Shown: positions 22,160-33,750 of the stretch, piece after piece
Layout: each line of letters begins with the position of its first letter
Numbering within the stretch: the stretch's first letter is position 1
Source of the DNA: Symsagittifera roscoffensis
Taxonomy: Eukaryota; Xenacoelomorpha; Acoela; Convolutidae
Assembly (NCBI RefSeq): GCF_963678635.1
Contig: NW_026970945.1
Span: 1-48,562, forward strand
Direction: 5' to 3'
Length of the DNA: 48,562 bases
Position numbers and translations under genes: made by a program
Notes under the pieces: model-generated
Seen by the model: only the letters and a program-made list of their open reading frames with translations
Database searches by the model: none
What the model was told of the DNA's origin: nothing

Positions 22160-23833
22160 TATTTTCAATTTCATTTTTTTTGTTCCGTGGACCACCAAAA
22201 GCGTGGAGAAACTCTGTTTTCAGTTGTCTTTATGTGTAAACAAAAGAAGTGAAGACACTTATTTAAGGCGTATTGATTCGATTTTTTTAGGAAAGAAAAA
22301 GTTTTTTTTTGCGGTTAGAATTTTTGAATTGAAGACAGACAAGGCTGCTCGTATCTGTGCAAAGCGCTGAAATATCCTACTGCTCTTGATTAGTTTAATT
22401 TGAAAAATTAGATGAATATAGCACTAATGTTTTTGTTCTGAAAATCATCCCCCACACACTGTTTCGCTTATGAAAACGTAACGAATGGAATGAATAGTCT
22501 GCATCAATTCCACGTGAAGTTGTTTCTACGCCGGATTATTTTATCCTTTGACCGTTATAGAGCGAATGATGTACAATGCCCGTTTGTTATCCCAAATTGG
22601 CGATTTTCAAACCCGCGTAATTTCACGAGAGTTGAATTTTTTTTTCTGATTCTAGTTCAAGGCATCAATACCTCTCAGATGATATAAAATAGTTCTGCCG
22701 AAAATGGCTCTTTATAAGTTCGGAATTTGTCAGGAGAAACAGACCAACCTCTGGCCCAAATATTCCGTCGCATTTCCGAGCGGATTAGAAATTACATTGT
22801 AATCAAGTTTTCTCAAATTGCGTTTGTTTTTTATCACAAGCAGGTTCTTGTTTTATCGTAAAAGTATCTTGAAATTAAAAGAGCTATAATGTGATAAGTT
22901 TTAGTCTGGTACCTCAAATAAACTTCAAATGGGGCGAGTAATAAATCAGGTATGAGCCCTACTCGTTATGAGACTGAAATATGCCATTTTTGCTCTCATG
23001 GCTTGTATGTGAAACAGTAGTGTTAGTCCTTTCAAATTTTTGGGGGTGCCAAATCTTCGGGGGTCCATACAGCTGTAATTCAAAAGCTGGCCTCAAAGAT
23101 GAAAGTGATAATTGTTTTACAGTTGAAAAAGATTTTAAGATATACGTTGATTTTTTTGTTGATTTTGACCCAATTTTAATCGATTTTCTTGCCGCGCAAT
23201 TATTTCGGTTATTTTTTGGTAGATTTTTTGATACGTTTTACTTCATTGTTATGAGGATAAATATAGTTCATGGTTCTCTGGTGTTTATAGGTGCCGAAAG
23301 CTTCTCTTAGAATTAAAACAGTAATTTTTTCTGTTTTTTCATTTTTTTTCGGTTGGATGGTTTCTGATTTTTTTTGTTCTAGAAGTGCGTGAAACTAGTT
23401 GTAGCTTTAATCAGTTAGGTGTGTTTCAGGTTCCTAGCATTTTTCTCGAAATCGATTCAAGTTGATGGTATAACGCATTGTTTCAATTTGTCAAAAAAAA
23501 CTTGATAAATTTCCAGATTTTTTTCGCAAGTTTGGCTCAAATATTTTGTCTACGAAGGAATGTGGCTGCATTTTCTGCACGAGATTTATGCATGTGGTTC
23601 TTTCTGGCTGAAATGTTCAAGTTTTTTGTATCCTTTTTTGGCGTTTTTTCTGTGTTAATTTTTTGTTGTGACTTAGCTCTTTTTACCGTTGCGTATAAAT
23701 TTGAAAACTGATAATTCTTGATGTAATTACTTAATGTTCATAGGCTTTCAGAGTTTTGTAGATTTTTTTGTGGCACTTGTTTTTAATTTTTGCATTCGTA
23801 TTTGAAATTTTGTTTTTCGTTTGTTTTTCATAA
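22160..23833 (+). other. Intronic/duplicated noncoding sequence, unit B
   Basis: No recognised gene. An open frame at 22981-23310 and its counterpart at 28189-28434 are both in the tandem unit. Their high sequence identity reflects the duplication, and they show no known motif. Confidence 0.5.
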
Positions 23834-24640
23834 TTTTTTTTCAATGACAAGATTTGAATAAAAATCCTTCAGTAGCCTTAATGGTGGGACATTTGAACAA
23901 TCTGATTTTAATTGGAATCATACTTGAGCAAAAAAAAACAAGTACAAAAGACCCAAGAGTTTGTCAGCCAAAACCTGATTTAGAGTTCTCACATAAATGA
24001 ACGCATGAAAAAAGCGAACAGATTTCTCTACTGCCTACGTAGAAACGTAGCCTACAAAACGTAAAACTAGGACTCTATAAGTCTATTCTATTACCAAAAC
24101 TAATCTACGGAACACACTGCTCACCCCCCTCAAGACACGAATTGAAAAAACTCGAATCGTTCCAAAAGAGGACTATCAAAAGATCTACACGGACCAGCTG
24201 CGCCTGTTGAATGTCCTACCGCTCCCACTCTACATGCAATTGAATGACTTACTACTCTTTTCAAAAATATGCGGATATCAAAGCGAACACAACATCAAAA
24301 TTCCGTTCAATAATCGTACCACCAACCGGATATTAGAAATATTTAACCTGAAGAAAACACGATTCGAGAAAACCAGACACGAATTCCTTTTCGGACAGCG
24401 AGAATCGCAAACCGAATTTCCGTACACGTGAATTATCGAAATTCTAAAGGCCTCAAAAAACGAATTTTAGCCCTTATGTGGAGATACATCAACGAATGAT
24501 TTTCAAGCAGCAACAAGTGCATATGGCAGCTGTGCTGTGATTGTGCTAGTTGTCGAACTATATGGACAACCTTTTAACGCATAGAAGCGGGATGAAAATG
24601 CCCTCCATTTTACTGGGAAATCAATACAACAACAACAACA
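23834..24640 (+). mobile_element. LINE (non-LTR RT) 3' fragment, copy C
   Basis: Third RT-tail copy. The open stretch 24207-24431 reads NVLPLPLYMQLNDLLLFSK and then KKTRFEKTRHEFLFGQRE, followed by a (CAA)n tail near 24625-24640. It is the best preserved of the three and useful for family assignment. Confidence 0.82.
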
Positions 24641-25426
24641 TACTCGTCATTTAAGAGACTAATACCATAAAAACCAATCAGATTGGAGATGAGAAAGCAA
24701 ACTTCGAAATAAATAATTATTAATCTATTCCTTGTCTCGATTCTTTTTGGTTAAAATAGTATGTGTCTGCTTACTCACGCGCCCTAATACGCGGATGTCT
24801 AAATACTGTTACGTAACCGAATTAATATTTGTCAGCAGACCGCGGATTTAAGTTCAATAACTATTTTTTGAAGTTGTCTAACTATTTCTGAGAAAATGAA
24901 GGAAATGATATAATCATAGAGATGGGCTTGATTTTAACTATTTCGTTAAAGTTCTCAAGGAAACCGACAGTGGTTTAAAATTAAACGCTGAAGGCCTGTG
25001 ATCTCATGGTGGGGATGCGGTTAGAAGCTATAAAATAAAATCTTAACAGAGAATTCATGGAAAATGATTTTTTTTGCTGTTACTGCAGCCAGTGTTCGTA
25101 AAAACGCGAGGTTTTGTTAATTTTTCTTCAACTATTTTGACGTTTTGTAAGGAACTATTTTTTGATTTAACTAACATCCGGGGCCTGCTTGTCAGTGTTT
25201 TTGGGACCAGTAAAAACAGTGTTCTTGATCATTTTTGGCACTTGAACAACCATATATTTTTTCGGGACTGTTGTACTTCGGCACGGTTTTTACTGCCCCG
25301 ATAAAAACATTTATTTATTTTTTATACCATATCTATATTTTACTATTTGTTCTCAAATACGTTGCGTTAATTTCCTCTTTATTCGACCCGATGAGTTAAT
25401 TTTTTGAATAAAACTGTCATATTTAG

Positions 25427-28400
25427 AAACTGATCAGATGCATTGGTAAAGTTATCAGTGGAAGCGATTCAATGCTACTGAAGAAGAAAGCTGTCCGTTT
25501 GGCTCTTGTGGTCGCCACGGTAATTTATCTACGATTGCTTACAAATTTAGCAAAAGTTGTTAGGCTGAAAAAATCTTTCCTTATTTTTATTTATGGTTTT
25601 GTGCAGATCAACCTAAAAGTTTTGCATTTATCAATGATGTTCATTTCGCTTTTAGACAAAAGACAATGTGAACCATAACCCGATGCAGGACTACTTCAGG
25701 CGGGTGAGCATCTTCGAGAGTCTATGTGAGCTTTTTTCTTGTGGAACTGCAGACAGGACAGATGTGGGCACAGATGCGGTCATTCTTTTGCTCAATCTCA
25801 TCAACTACCGCAAATACGATGTAAGGAGTAGCTCATTGGTTCTAAGGTTTACCAACTCTCGAGGGCTATCAAGCCATTCATTTTATCCCACGATTAAATC
25901 TGCTGACTTCTGTTCCCAAAAAGAATCTTTTATCACTACTGAATTAGATCATTATCTCCTTTTATTGAAACTATCGACAAATTAAATATCGTAGAAGATC
26001 CAAAAAAGATACTGACATAAAAAAGAAAAATTGAACACTTGCAATTTTTCAGACTACAAATCCGTATGCTGTCAAACTGTCTATCCTTGACAACGAACTA
26101 GCCCTAAATGTGTGTGTTTATCACTAATATACGCGGGCTCTTCATCGCACTAAAGCAATAAGCAAGTTTCTTGTTTCAGGGTTTGGGTCAAATAATCAAC
26201 AAGGTAATACAGGATTTCAACGCAAATTATTCCACGAAACAACAGCAGCAGGACTCGAATAGAGGAGGTTTCTTTTTCTCAGTCACCAATGCGGTAAGCA
26301 TCATCACACGTCCAAAAAAATCATTTATCTTGCTTCCTGAAACGATTGTTTTAGAATTAATTTATTACTGAGTTTGAAATTTTTGGTTGTGTAAGTTGTT
26401 ACCTGTGGGGAAGTCACATTGTTTCAGGTCACGAAGCTGCTGGTAGGTGAGGACAAAACTCTGGATGAGTACAGGTAATTTACATTTTATTTTCTACATC
26501 GAGACGATTGAAATATTTGATTGGCTCCCAAATAGCCTTCTTCATTATCCGAATCAAAACGCTGGATAATTATTTTGGTCAGCTTTCAAGGCTCGGACGG
26601 TTCCGATTCTCAATCTCTATCTTAAGCCGTGATCATCGTTATTTGTGTGGACCCAAAAAACATAAAACTAAATGGAGCGACTAATAGTTCCTCAGGAATT
26701 CAACCCCATGCCGACCTCTTCAACACCTATTGAACCCCCTTGTACTATTTTGAGATATCCTTTTTTGACGACGGACCGACCCTAAATTTTTTCTAAAGGC
26801 GCCAGTATATACTAGTTTTGGGGTGGGAGCATGCGCCGAAAAAACGTCAAAATTTTTCAAACATTGCCTAAAAATGCCTTTTTTTGGCCTGTATTTTCAA
26901 AACTTTGCCTGCGTGGCAGAAAATTTTTTCAAAATGGGCGGTCTTTATAGTGATTAAGGAGAACTCAGAAAATTAATTTGGTCGAACTAAAAAAGGTCGG
27001 CAAGATATTCAAAATTTTTTTAAAATCCGCCCCCCTCGAGAATATCCTAGATCCACCCCTGGTTTTAGTTAATGGTCAACCGCACACTTGATAAATACTA
27101 AAGGTTTGAACAGATCGTATGCTGGTATTTTGCCGGTAGGTTTTCGTAACTTCTAGTTTGTTCTAAAAACGGAGGTTTACTTGGTAGTAATTTCATCTTT
27201 GTTCATAGAGTGAACGATGCGCTGCTGTTTGCTTTATACGAAGGGGTTCAACTGAATCGAAATCTTATCTCAGTACTCACGAGGGTAAATTCATAATTTA
27301 TTTAATATTTTGTGCCAAGCAAATCTAACAAATTATCTCAATTTAATTTGTTTTAGAATCATTCAGACGAGCCTGTGAATATCCCTGATCAACAAGGTAC
27401 TGGATTTTGATAATTTTAATTTCATTTTTTTTTTGTTCCGCGGACCACCAAAAGCGTGGAGAAACTCTGTATTATGTGTAAATAAAAGAAGTGAAGACAC
27501 TTAATTAAGGCGTGTTTATTCGTTTTTTTACAGGAAAAAAAGTTTTTTTTTGCGGTTAGACTTTTTGAATTGAAGACAGACAAGGCTGCTCGTATCTGTG
27601 CAAAGAGCTGAAATATCCTACTGTCCTTGATTATTTTAATTTGAAAAATTAGTTGAATATTGCACAAATGTTTTCGTTTTGAAAATCATCCCCCACACAC
27701 TGTTTCGCTTATGAAACCGTAACGAATGGACTGAATAGTCTGCATCAATTCCACGTGAAACTGTTTCTAAGCCGGATTATTTTGTCCTTTGACCGTTATA
27801 GCGCGAATGATGTACAATGACCGTTTGTTATCCCAAATTGGCGATTTTCAACCCCGCGTAATTTCACGAGTTGAATTTTATTTTCTGATTCTAGTTCAAG
27901 GCATCGATACCTCTCAGATGGTATAAAATAGTTCCACCAAAAATGGCTCTTTATAAATTCGAAATTTGTCTGGAGAAACAGACCAACTTCTGGCCCAAAT
28001 ATTCTGTCGCATTTCCGAGCGGATTGGAAATTACATTGTAATCAAGTTTTCTCAAATTGCGTTGTTTTTTTATCACAAAGCAGGTTCCTGTTTTATCGTA
28101 AACGTTTTTGTCTGGTACCTCAAATAAACTTCAAATGGGGCGAGTAATAAATCAGATATGAGCCCTTCACTTGTTATGAGACTGAAATATGCCATCTTTG
28201 CTCTCCACAGTATGGCTTGTATGTGAAACAGTAGTGTTAGTCCTTCCAAATTTTCGGGGGTGCCAAATCTTCGGGGGTCCATACAGCTGTAATTCAAAAG
28301 CTGGCCTCAAAGATAAAATGAATAATTGTTTTACAGTTGAAAAAGATTTTAAGATGTACGTTGATGTTTTTGTCGGCTTTATTGATTTCGACCCAATTTT

Positions 28401-31400
28401 AATCGGCTTTCTTGCCGGGCAATTAGTTTGGTAATTTTTTGGTAGATTTTTTGATACTTTTTACTTCATTGTTATGAGGATAAATATAGTTCATGATTCT
28501 CTGGTGTTCATAGGCGCCGAAAGCTTCTCTTAGAATAAAACAGTAATTATTTCTATTTTTTTCATTTTTTTTCGGGTGGATGGTTTCTGATTTTTTTAGT
28601 TCTAGAAGTGTGTGAAACTAGTTGTAGTTTTAATTAGTTAGGTGTGTTTCAGGTTCCTAGCAGTTTTCTCGAAATCGATTCAAGTTGATGGTTCAACGCA
28701 TTGTTTCAATTTGTCAAAAAAACTTGATGTATTTCCAGATTTTTTTCGCAAGTTTGACTCGAATTTTTTGTCTGCAAAGGAATGTGGCTGCATCTTCTGC
28801 ACGAGATTTAGGCATGTGGTTTTTTCTGGCTGAAACTATCATGTTCTATTGATTTAATTTTTGGCGTTTTTTGTATGTTATTTTTTGTTGTGACTTAGCT
28901 CTTTTTAGCGTAGCGAATAAATTTCAAAATTGATAATTCTTGATGTAATTGCTTTATGTCCATAGGCTTTCAGAGTTTTGTAGATTTTCTGCTAGTTCTT
29001 TTTTGTGGCAATTGTCTGTAATTTTTGCATTCATATTTGAAATTTTGTTTTTCGTTTTTTTTTTTTTTCATTTTAATATTATACTATAGAGGATGGGCCT
29101 TTATGCCGGATTGTTCTTATTGGATATGCGAATTGTTTGATTGCAAGATTCAATGGACCGTTTTTGAGTACATTTATGAATTATTGTATCTCAATGTGTT
29201 GACGTAAATGTTTTTTATCGTTTCCATCTATTGGTTATCAGAAAGAAATGGATTGAGTTAAGCCCATATCCTTCTTTCGTTTCAAGGTAATTGACTTTCA
29301 TTTTGTAACAATTGCAATAATTTTTTTTTTCTGAATTTTGAGCCTGCGATTTCATCGTCGAAATTTGTTCATGTTTTTTAATTTCCGTTTAAGACACATT
29401 ATCTTTTGGTTTTTGTAGCTTTATTGTGTATCACTAGTGATCCGAAGCTCAGCTTTGCCTCCGTGTTCAATTGTTTGTTTACCCAAAAAACTTTGAATCA
29501 TATTCGATTAGCATAATAGAAACATGCAGCATGTGAAGCAGTTACTCAATAAAAAAGGACGAGTAATAAGTATGTCTTCTAAGTTTAAACTTTTAGTACT
29601 AAGGTTTTCTTATCTAATTACTGGTTGGAATATTTAAAGGTGGCGAAGCAGATCAACAAAATCATCTCAGTGCCCAGGGTGATAGTGGGGGAGTAGGCGT
29701 GGACGGGAGTGCAGAACCGAGTAACATCCTAGTCTCCTTTTTTGAGTACATGTCATACATCATGAACGACACTAAAGACCCTGCCAAGTTTGCAAACTCC
29801 AAATTGTGTCTAATTATTGTTACATGTATCGTGGAAGACCAGTACGCCAACACATTTTTGCACGACAGCTTAATCACATTCAGGGTCAACCTCTATCAGC
29901 CAGTGAGCAGATAAAACTATTATAATACTAACAAAAATTGAAAATGAATATACCGTAATGATTACACTTGCGAAGCGAGTGTATTAGTACGAACCTTCTT
30001 TTTTTTCCAGCATAATTAGCAAATACTGGTACCACGTTTGGGGCACTTTTACAACTTTTTCATAGCATTAGCTTTGATTTTCGAATAGTAATAAGTTAAC
30101 GCAGTTGATGCAAAGTGATTTGTTTCAAACAACAATAATGAAAACTCTATTTCAGAAAATTTCTAACTCAATATATCTCGCAATTTTTTTAAACGTATAA
30201 TTTATACATAATGTGGCTTTATGCTTTGTGATTTGCTACGTGCAAAGTTAGTGTGGTTGCCTTCAGTCTGTTATATTCCAAATTATTACTAGCAAAATTG
30301 AGTCAATTTGTAATTGGTGCCACTTTTGATCAAGAGCATTGTCAATTTTTTTTAGCAATTGTAGGTGCTTTATTCGTGTTTGTCGGTTGTTAAGGTAGTG
30401 TGGCTGAGTGGATAAGTGCGCGAGACCCAAAATATCTTGGTTGCAGTAGGTCACAGATTCGAATCGTACACGTAGCCGAGTTTTTGATAATTTGAGGCTT
30501 ATTTCTACTTTCTTATTTCACTTGATAGAGCTGCTTTTTGGTCGTGTTCTAGCGAGTGCCTGCGAAGCACAGCTTCGCCTCTGCGTTTAATTTGTCCGAA
30601 CAACACGCATAAGACTTGAAACTTAAAATGCGTTTTTCTCAAATTGGGTTGGTTTTAGACACAAAACGATGAAAAAACTTGCTTAGTAAATTTAATTTGG
30701 TGGAAAGGTGCTGATGATTTTTTTGTCAGTAGTTGACCCGGTAGCTTCAGCGTAATTTTTGAATGACTTAAAAAGCCAAAAATTTTCCATTTTGAGGTTA
30801 AATGTTGGACCCGAATTTCGAACTTGTTTAAGTCTACGAAAATTCTCAGCAAGTTTTTTCTTCGTCATTTTTTTTGTCTGAAATCAACCCAATCTGAAAA
30901 AAAACGCATTTTCATTTTCAAGGGTTTTTTGCGTTTTGGCCGGATAATTTAAATCAGCGATAAAAAGGAATAGTTTTTGCATTGGCGGGATAGAAAGTAC
31001 GGTTAACCCGTTAATTTGTTTAGCCGATGAGACATAAGAAACCAGGAGCTGAAAGACCTCGCAAATCAGTTCCACTTGTTGTCTCATTACTCGGTAAGAT
31101 ATCAAATTTTTCTAAAAGTTTAACTTCCCTGAGACTTAGTTTCTTCGAGTTTTGTTTTTCATTCATATCTTCTGTTTTTCATTCAGATCTTCTGTGTAAT
31201 TTCATCTCTACGCAATTGAAAAAGAGTTTAACGTACGAACTACATGCGTGAGTGTAGTACAGAACAGTTTTTGAAAACGAAGTTGGAATATCTCGTCTGA
31301 AAGTCTGTTGTTTTCGCGATTGTTTTAGTTTCAGTCTTGCAATAGTGTACCGAATTATTTGCCATCAGAAGAAGAACAAAATCAGGTTACTCGGATACCA

Positions 31401-32238
31401 ATGGCAGCTGTTATGGCAAGGTTTATTATTTTTTAATGCAAGGGACGATCTAGGATTTCTTCGAGGGGGTGGGGGCGGATTTTCAAAAAAAAAAAATTGA
31501 ACAAAATTTTGTTAGGCGGGCCAATTAGATTTTCTGAGCTCTCCCAAATCACCATAAAGACCTTTTCTCTACCGAAGGAAATTTTTAGAAAAAAAAATTT
31601 TAGGCTTTTTTGGAAAATGTTGACCAAAAATCTCGTTTCTATGGCGCGCGCTCACTCTAAAAATTAGTTTATATTGGCGCCTTTAGAAAAATTTCATGGT
31701 AACTCAGGCAAAATTGGATATCTCAAAACAGTACATAGGGGGTGACTATGGGTTGGCAGAGGACCGAATTACCTTCTGCTCGAATAAACAACAGCTTTGT
31801 GTTGGGTCAATAAATTTTGTTGTTCCATAAATCATACTTCAAAAATTAAGTAAATTTTAGTCCAGAAGAATGGTACATGTACTCGGTAATTCTCAAATTT
31901 AGAGTAAAAGAACAACATCAGTCATTAAATGTTTTTTTTTCTCGTGGTTTAGGCAGTTGGTGTGTTGAATCTGTTCATCACTTTTGGAGACGCCTTTCTG
32001 CCCAGTCCCTCTTCATATGATGAACTGTATTACGAGATACTACGCATGTATAACACATTTGACGATATGTATGCTGTCGGTAGGTTAATCACGTTTAAGA
32101 CTCAGCATTGCTTAATCATAGTGATGGTAGTAATTTCATTGATAATCATGTATTTTTTTAAGCCCTTCAGCACGTTCGATCGAATGGTCACCTGCACGAA
32201 TCAGCAGCCCGCCTTATGCATTCTCTAACTAACATAAG
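25427..32238 (+). CDS. ARMH3: ARMH3 (C10orf76) homologue, partial, 13 exons
   Basis: Homologue of armadillo-like helical domain protein 3, which in animals supports Golgi PI4KB/GBF1 function (family knowledge). Exons: a 25427-25519, b 25656-25820, c 26053-26109, d 26180-26293, e 26428-26474, f 27209-27284, g 27357-27396, h 29640-29902, i 31024-31093, j 31187-31247, k 31329-31420, m 31953-32079, n 32163-32238. Phases are consistent across exons a-k and across m-n. Diagnostic stretches are [56 protein letters not shown] and [14 protein letters not shown]. Translations of h to k and m to n align without gaps to human ARMH3. The block between k and m (about 30 human residues after the TWRELW-like site) was not found; a hAT-like insert occupies that interval. 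5' exons and the C-terminal exons are also absent. The gene may be alive with unseen exons, or a large remnant. Confidence 0.88.
26686..27062 (+). mobile_element. Short hAT-like nonautonomous element (copy 2)
   Basis: Longer version of the 21590 element, in the intron between exons e and f of copy C. It is reverse-complementary to 31436-31800, including the TTTCTAAAGGCGCCA block and the AGATCC...CCCCTGG end. It accounts for most of the length difference between units B and C. Confidence 0.5.
27397..29639 (+). other. Long intron between ARMH3 exons g and h
   Basis: About 2.2 kb with GT (GTACTG) and AG borders. Its first ~1.67 kb duplicates 22160-23833. The remainder (29067-29639) is single-copy AT-rich sequence with no recognisable feature except a small GAAGCTCAGCTTTGCCTCCG palindrome-like word at about 29443, related to one at 30556. 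Confidence 0.6.
30394..30477 (+). tRNA. tRNA-like pseudogene or SINE head
   Basis: Begins GGTAGTGTGGCTGAGTGG with a good internal A box (30401-30411) and has a B box GATTCGAATC (30456-30465). Spacing and an extra-arm-sized stretch fit a type II (Leu/Ser-like) tRNA. A CGAGA/TCTTG anticodon-type stem can be drawn, but with a nine-base loop, and the acceptor and T stems pair poorly. It is therefore a degenerate tRNA or the 5' part of a tRNA-derived SINE inside the ARMH3 intron between exons h and i. Confidence 0.5.
31436..31800 (-). mobile_element. Short hAT-like nonautonomous element (copy 3, inverted)
   Basis: Reverse-complement relative of 26686-27062, starting near CAAGGGACGATCTAGGA and including TGGCGCCTTTAGAAA. 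It occupies the ARMH3 interval where one conserved protein block is missing. Confidence 0.5.
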
Positions 32239-32319
32239 GTAATTATGGTTTATAGAGAACTGTCGTACATGATTTGAAACAAAGCAGACAATTTCTCTGG
32301 AATATGAGTTACGTTCTTT

Positions 32320-32745
32320 GGCCTAACTCATAGAGTAATTTCGGATACACCGTCTGCTCCTCACGCTATCTTATTTTCGGCCGGATAGATTCGTGCAACT
32401 TCTTAGTCTAATACCGATCCTAATCTTACTCTTATATCTACTAGTCTCAGAGTGTTTAACTAGTCTCTGCTAGGCTCAATAGATCTAGAGTATACTGGCT
32501 TATTGCGATTGCCAAAAGGTCTCTTGGAGAGGTAACTAATTTCTATGTTAAATTCAAATGTCTCTGGTGCTGAAATTACATGTAATTTCAGCACTTACAA
32601 ATAAGTGGGTTGTTAGTTCGATGGATCATGATTGGTTAGTATTAAATGTTTTATAGTAATAAAATATCTAATTTATAACCAATAATAAAATGTAGTTTAG
32701 ATCTGGTTCCACCCATCCGGGGCTTACAGAGTTTTTGATTTTTAT
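32320..32745 (+). repeat. Dispersed repeat R2, direct copy
   Basis: Inverted partner of 17765-18130. It contains a perfect 28-bp palindrome at 32567-32594 centred on TACATGTA, followed by CTTACAAATAAGTG. It starts about 80 bp after the last ARMH3 exon seen. Confidence 0.82.
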
Positions 32746-33284
32746 CTTCTTTCTGTAATTGGAGGATGGATGACGATCGTTGGTATTTGGCGACCATCGT
32801 TTTCTTATTCTGTTCTTAGAGAAGAATGCTCCAGGAAGCTAGAGTCGTCGACATGAAGTTGTTAGTTGTTTGTTCGACGATGACTGCGACCGCCGGTGAA
32901 ATCAATCTGATTTCAAGATGGTTTGCTATGATTGCTTGTTCTGCTTTGGTGGAGAACTGATTGAGTATCACTCTCGTCTGGGAATGGCGTGAAGATTGTG
33001 TTTGGAGGGATTGCCTTGTAACTCGGATCTGTACATATACTTGAACATCGAGGTGGTCATTGGTCTGATTCAACGAAGTCCTTTTCTGCGAAGTCAAGTT
33101 GTACTCTAAATCCTTTTTGAGTCGTGATTGTAAGCGGCATGTCGGTTGTGTTTAGCCATTCTGTAGGTCGAGTGTGATGGGGTCGTCTAGTCTTTGGATG
33201 GTCGTCTTTGTGGTTGTGTATGATCTATGTACTGCATATTATGTTTTACATTTTAAAATATTGTTAATTCAGTTTTTTAGTTAT
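32746..33284 (+). other. Unassigned sequence between repeats R2 and R1
   Basis: Slightly richer in GC than its surroundings. A 93-codon minus-strand frame (32816-33097) has no recognised motif and lacks any supporting context. I assign no gene. Confidence 0.3.
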
Positions 33285-33750
33285 GATTTCGGTAAATTGT
33301 TTTCGCAAAAGCGTTTTGGTTTTAATTCAGTTATTTTGAGGAGTTACTCACCCTTGAGTACCTCTTGCCAAATATATAGTGTGGTCACAAAGCGTGGGTG
33401 TAGCACGGTGGATTAGGCCGGCTATAAAGCATGCTCATGACGTCCTCTCTGGTGGGTTAAGCCAGGAGTGGGAGTATGATTTCATGCTGGTTCTTTAAGG
33501 GGTCCTGTTTTGTGCTGACGTTTTTTGTTATGTTTCTTCTGGTTTTTCTTTTGTTACTTTGGTTGTGTTCTTTTCTCAAAAATCAAATTGTTTTTGGTTT
33601 GGGTTTGTTTTGCGACTTTTTTGTGTTTTATTATTTCTTTCTTAGACTTAGTAATAGTCTGTAAAAGAATAAATTATCCAGTTTTAAGCTGGTTTAATTC
33701 GGTTTGGGTACCGTAGGTTTTCTTTTCGTAGTCATGCTGTTAGTTTGTGA
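33285..33750 (+). repeat. Dispersed repeat R1, direct copy
   Basis: Inverted partner of 15265-15735, sharing CACAAAGCGTGGGTGTAGC, a GGTGGGTTAAGCCAGGAGTG block and a T-rich 3' part. The order R1-R2...R2'-R1' makes two nested inverted pairs around the ARMH3 region. Confidence 0.8.

Larger units (their letters stand above)
18726..23833 (+). repeat. Tandem unit B (LINE tail + ARMH3 exons a-g)
   Basis: About 5.1 kb, aligned end to end with 23834-29066 at high identity across LINE, exons, introns and intergenic-like sequence. Unit C carries an additional stretch of about 180 bp near 26763-26930. Unit A (15772-17765) is a truncated third copy. The high identity of noncoding parts points to recent segmental tandem duplication. 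Confidence 0.92.
23834..29066 (+). repeat. Tandem unit C (LINE tail + ARMH3 exons a-g)
   Basis: Second full-length tandem unit, see 18726-23833. Homology ends around 29066 in a T-rich stretch, after which the sequence is single copy. Confidence 0.92.

Noticed and set aside
22981-23310. Open frame of 109 codons duplicated at 28189-28434
   Set aside because: Both lie in the ~5.2-kb tandem unit, so similarity comes from the duplication. The frames differ in length, contain no known motif and sit inside an intron of ARMH3.
32816-33097. 93-codon minus-strand frame between repeats
   Set aside because: No domain, no start context, no neighbouring evidence; it lies in repeat-rich DNA.
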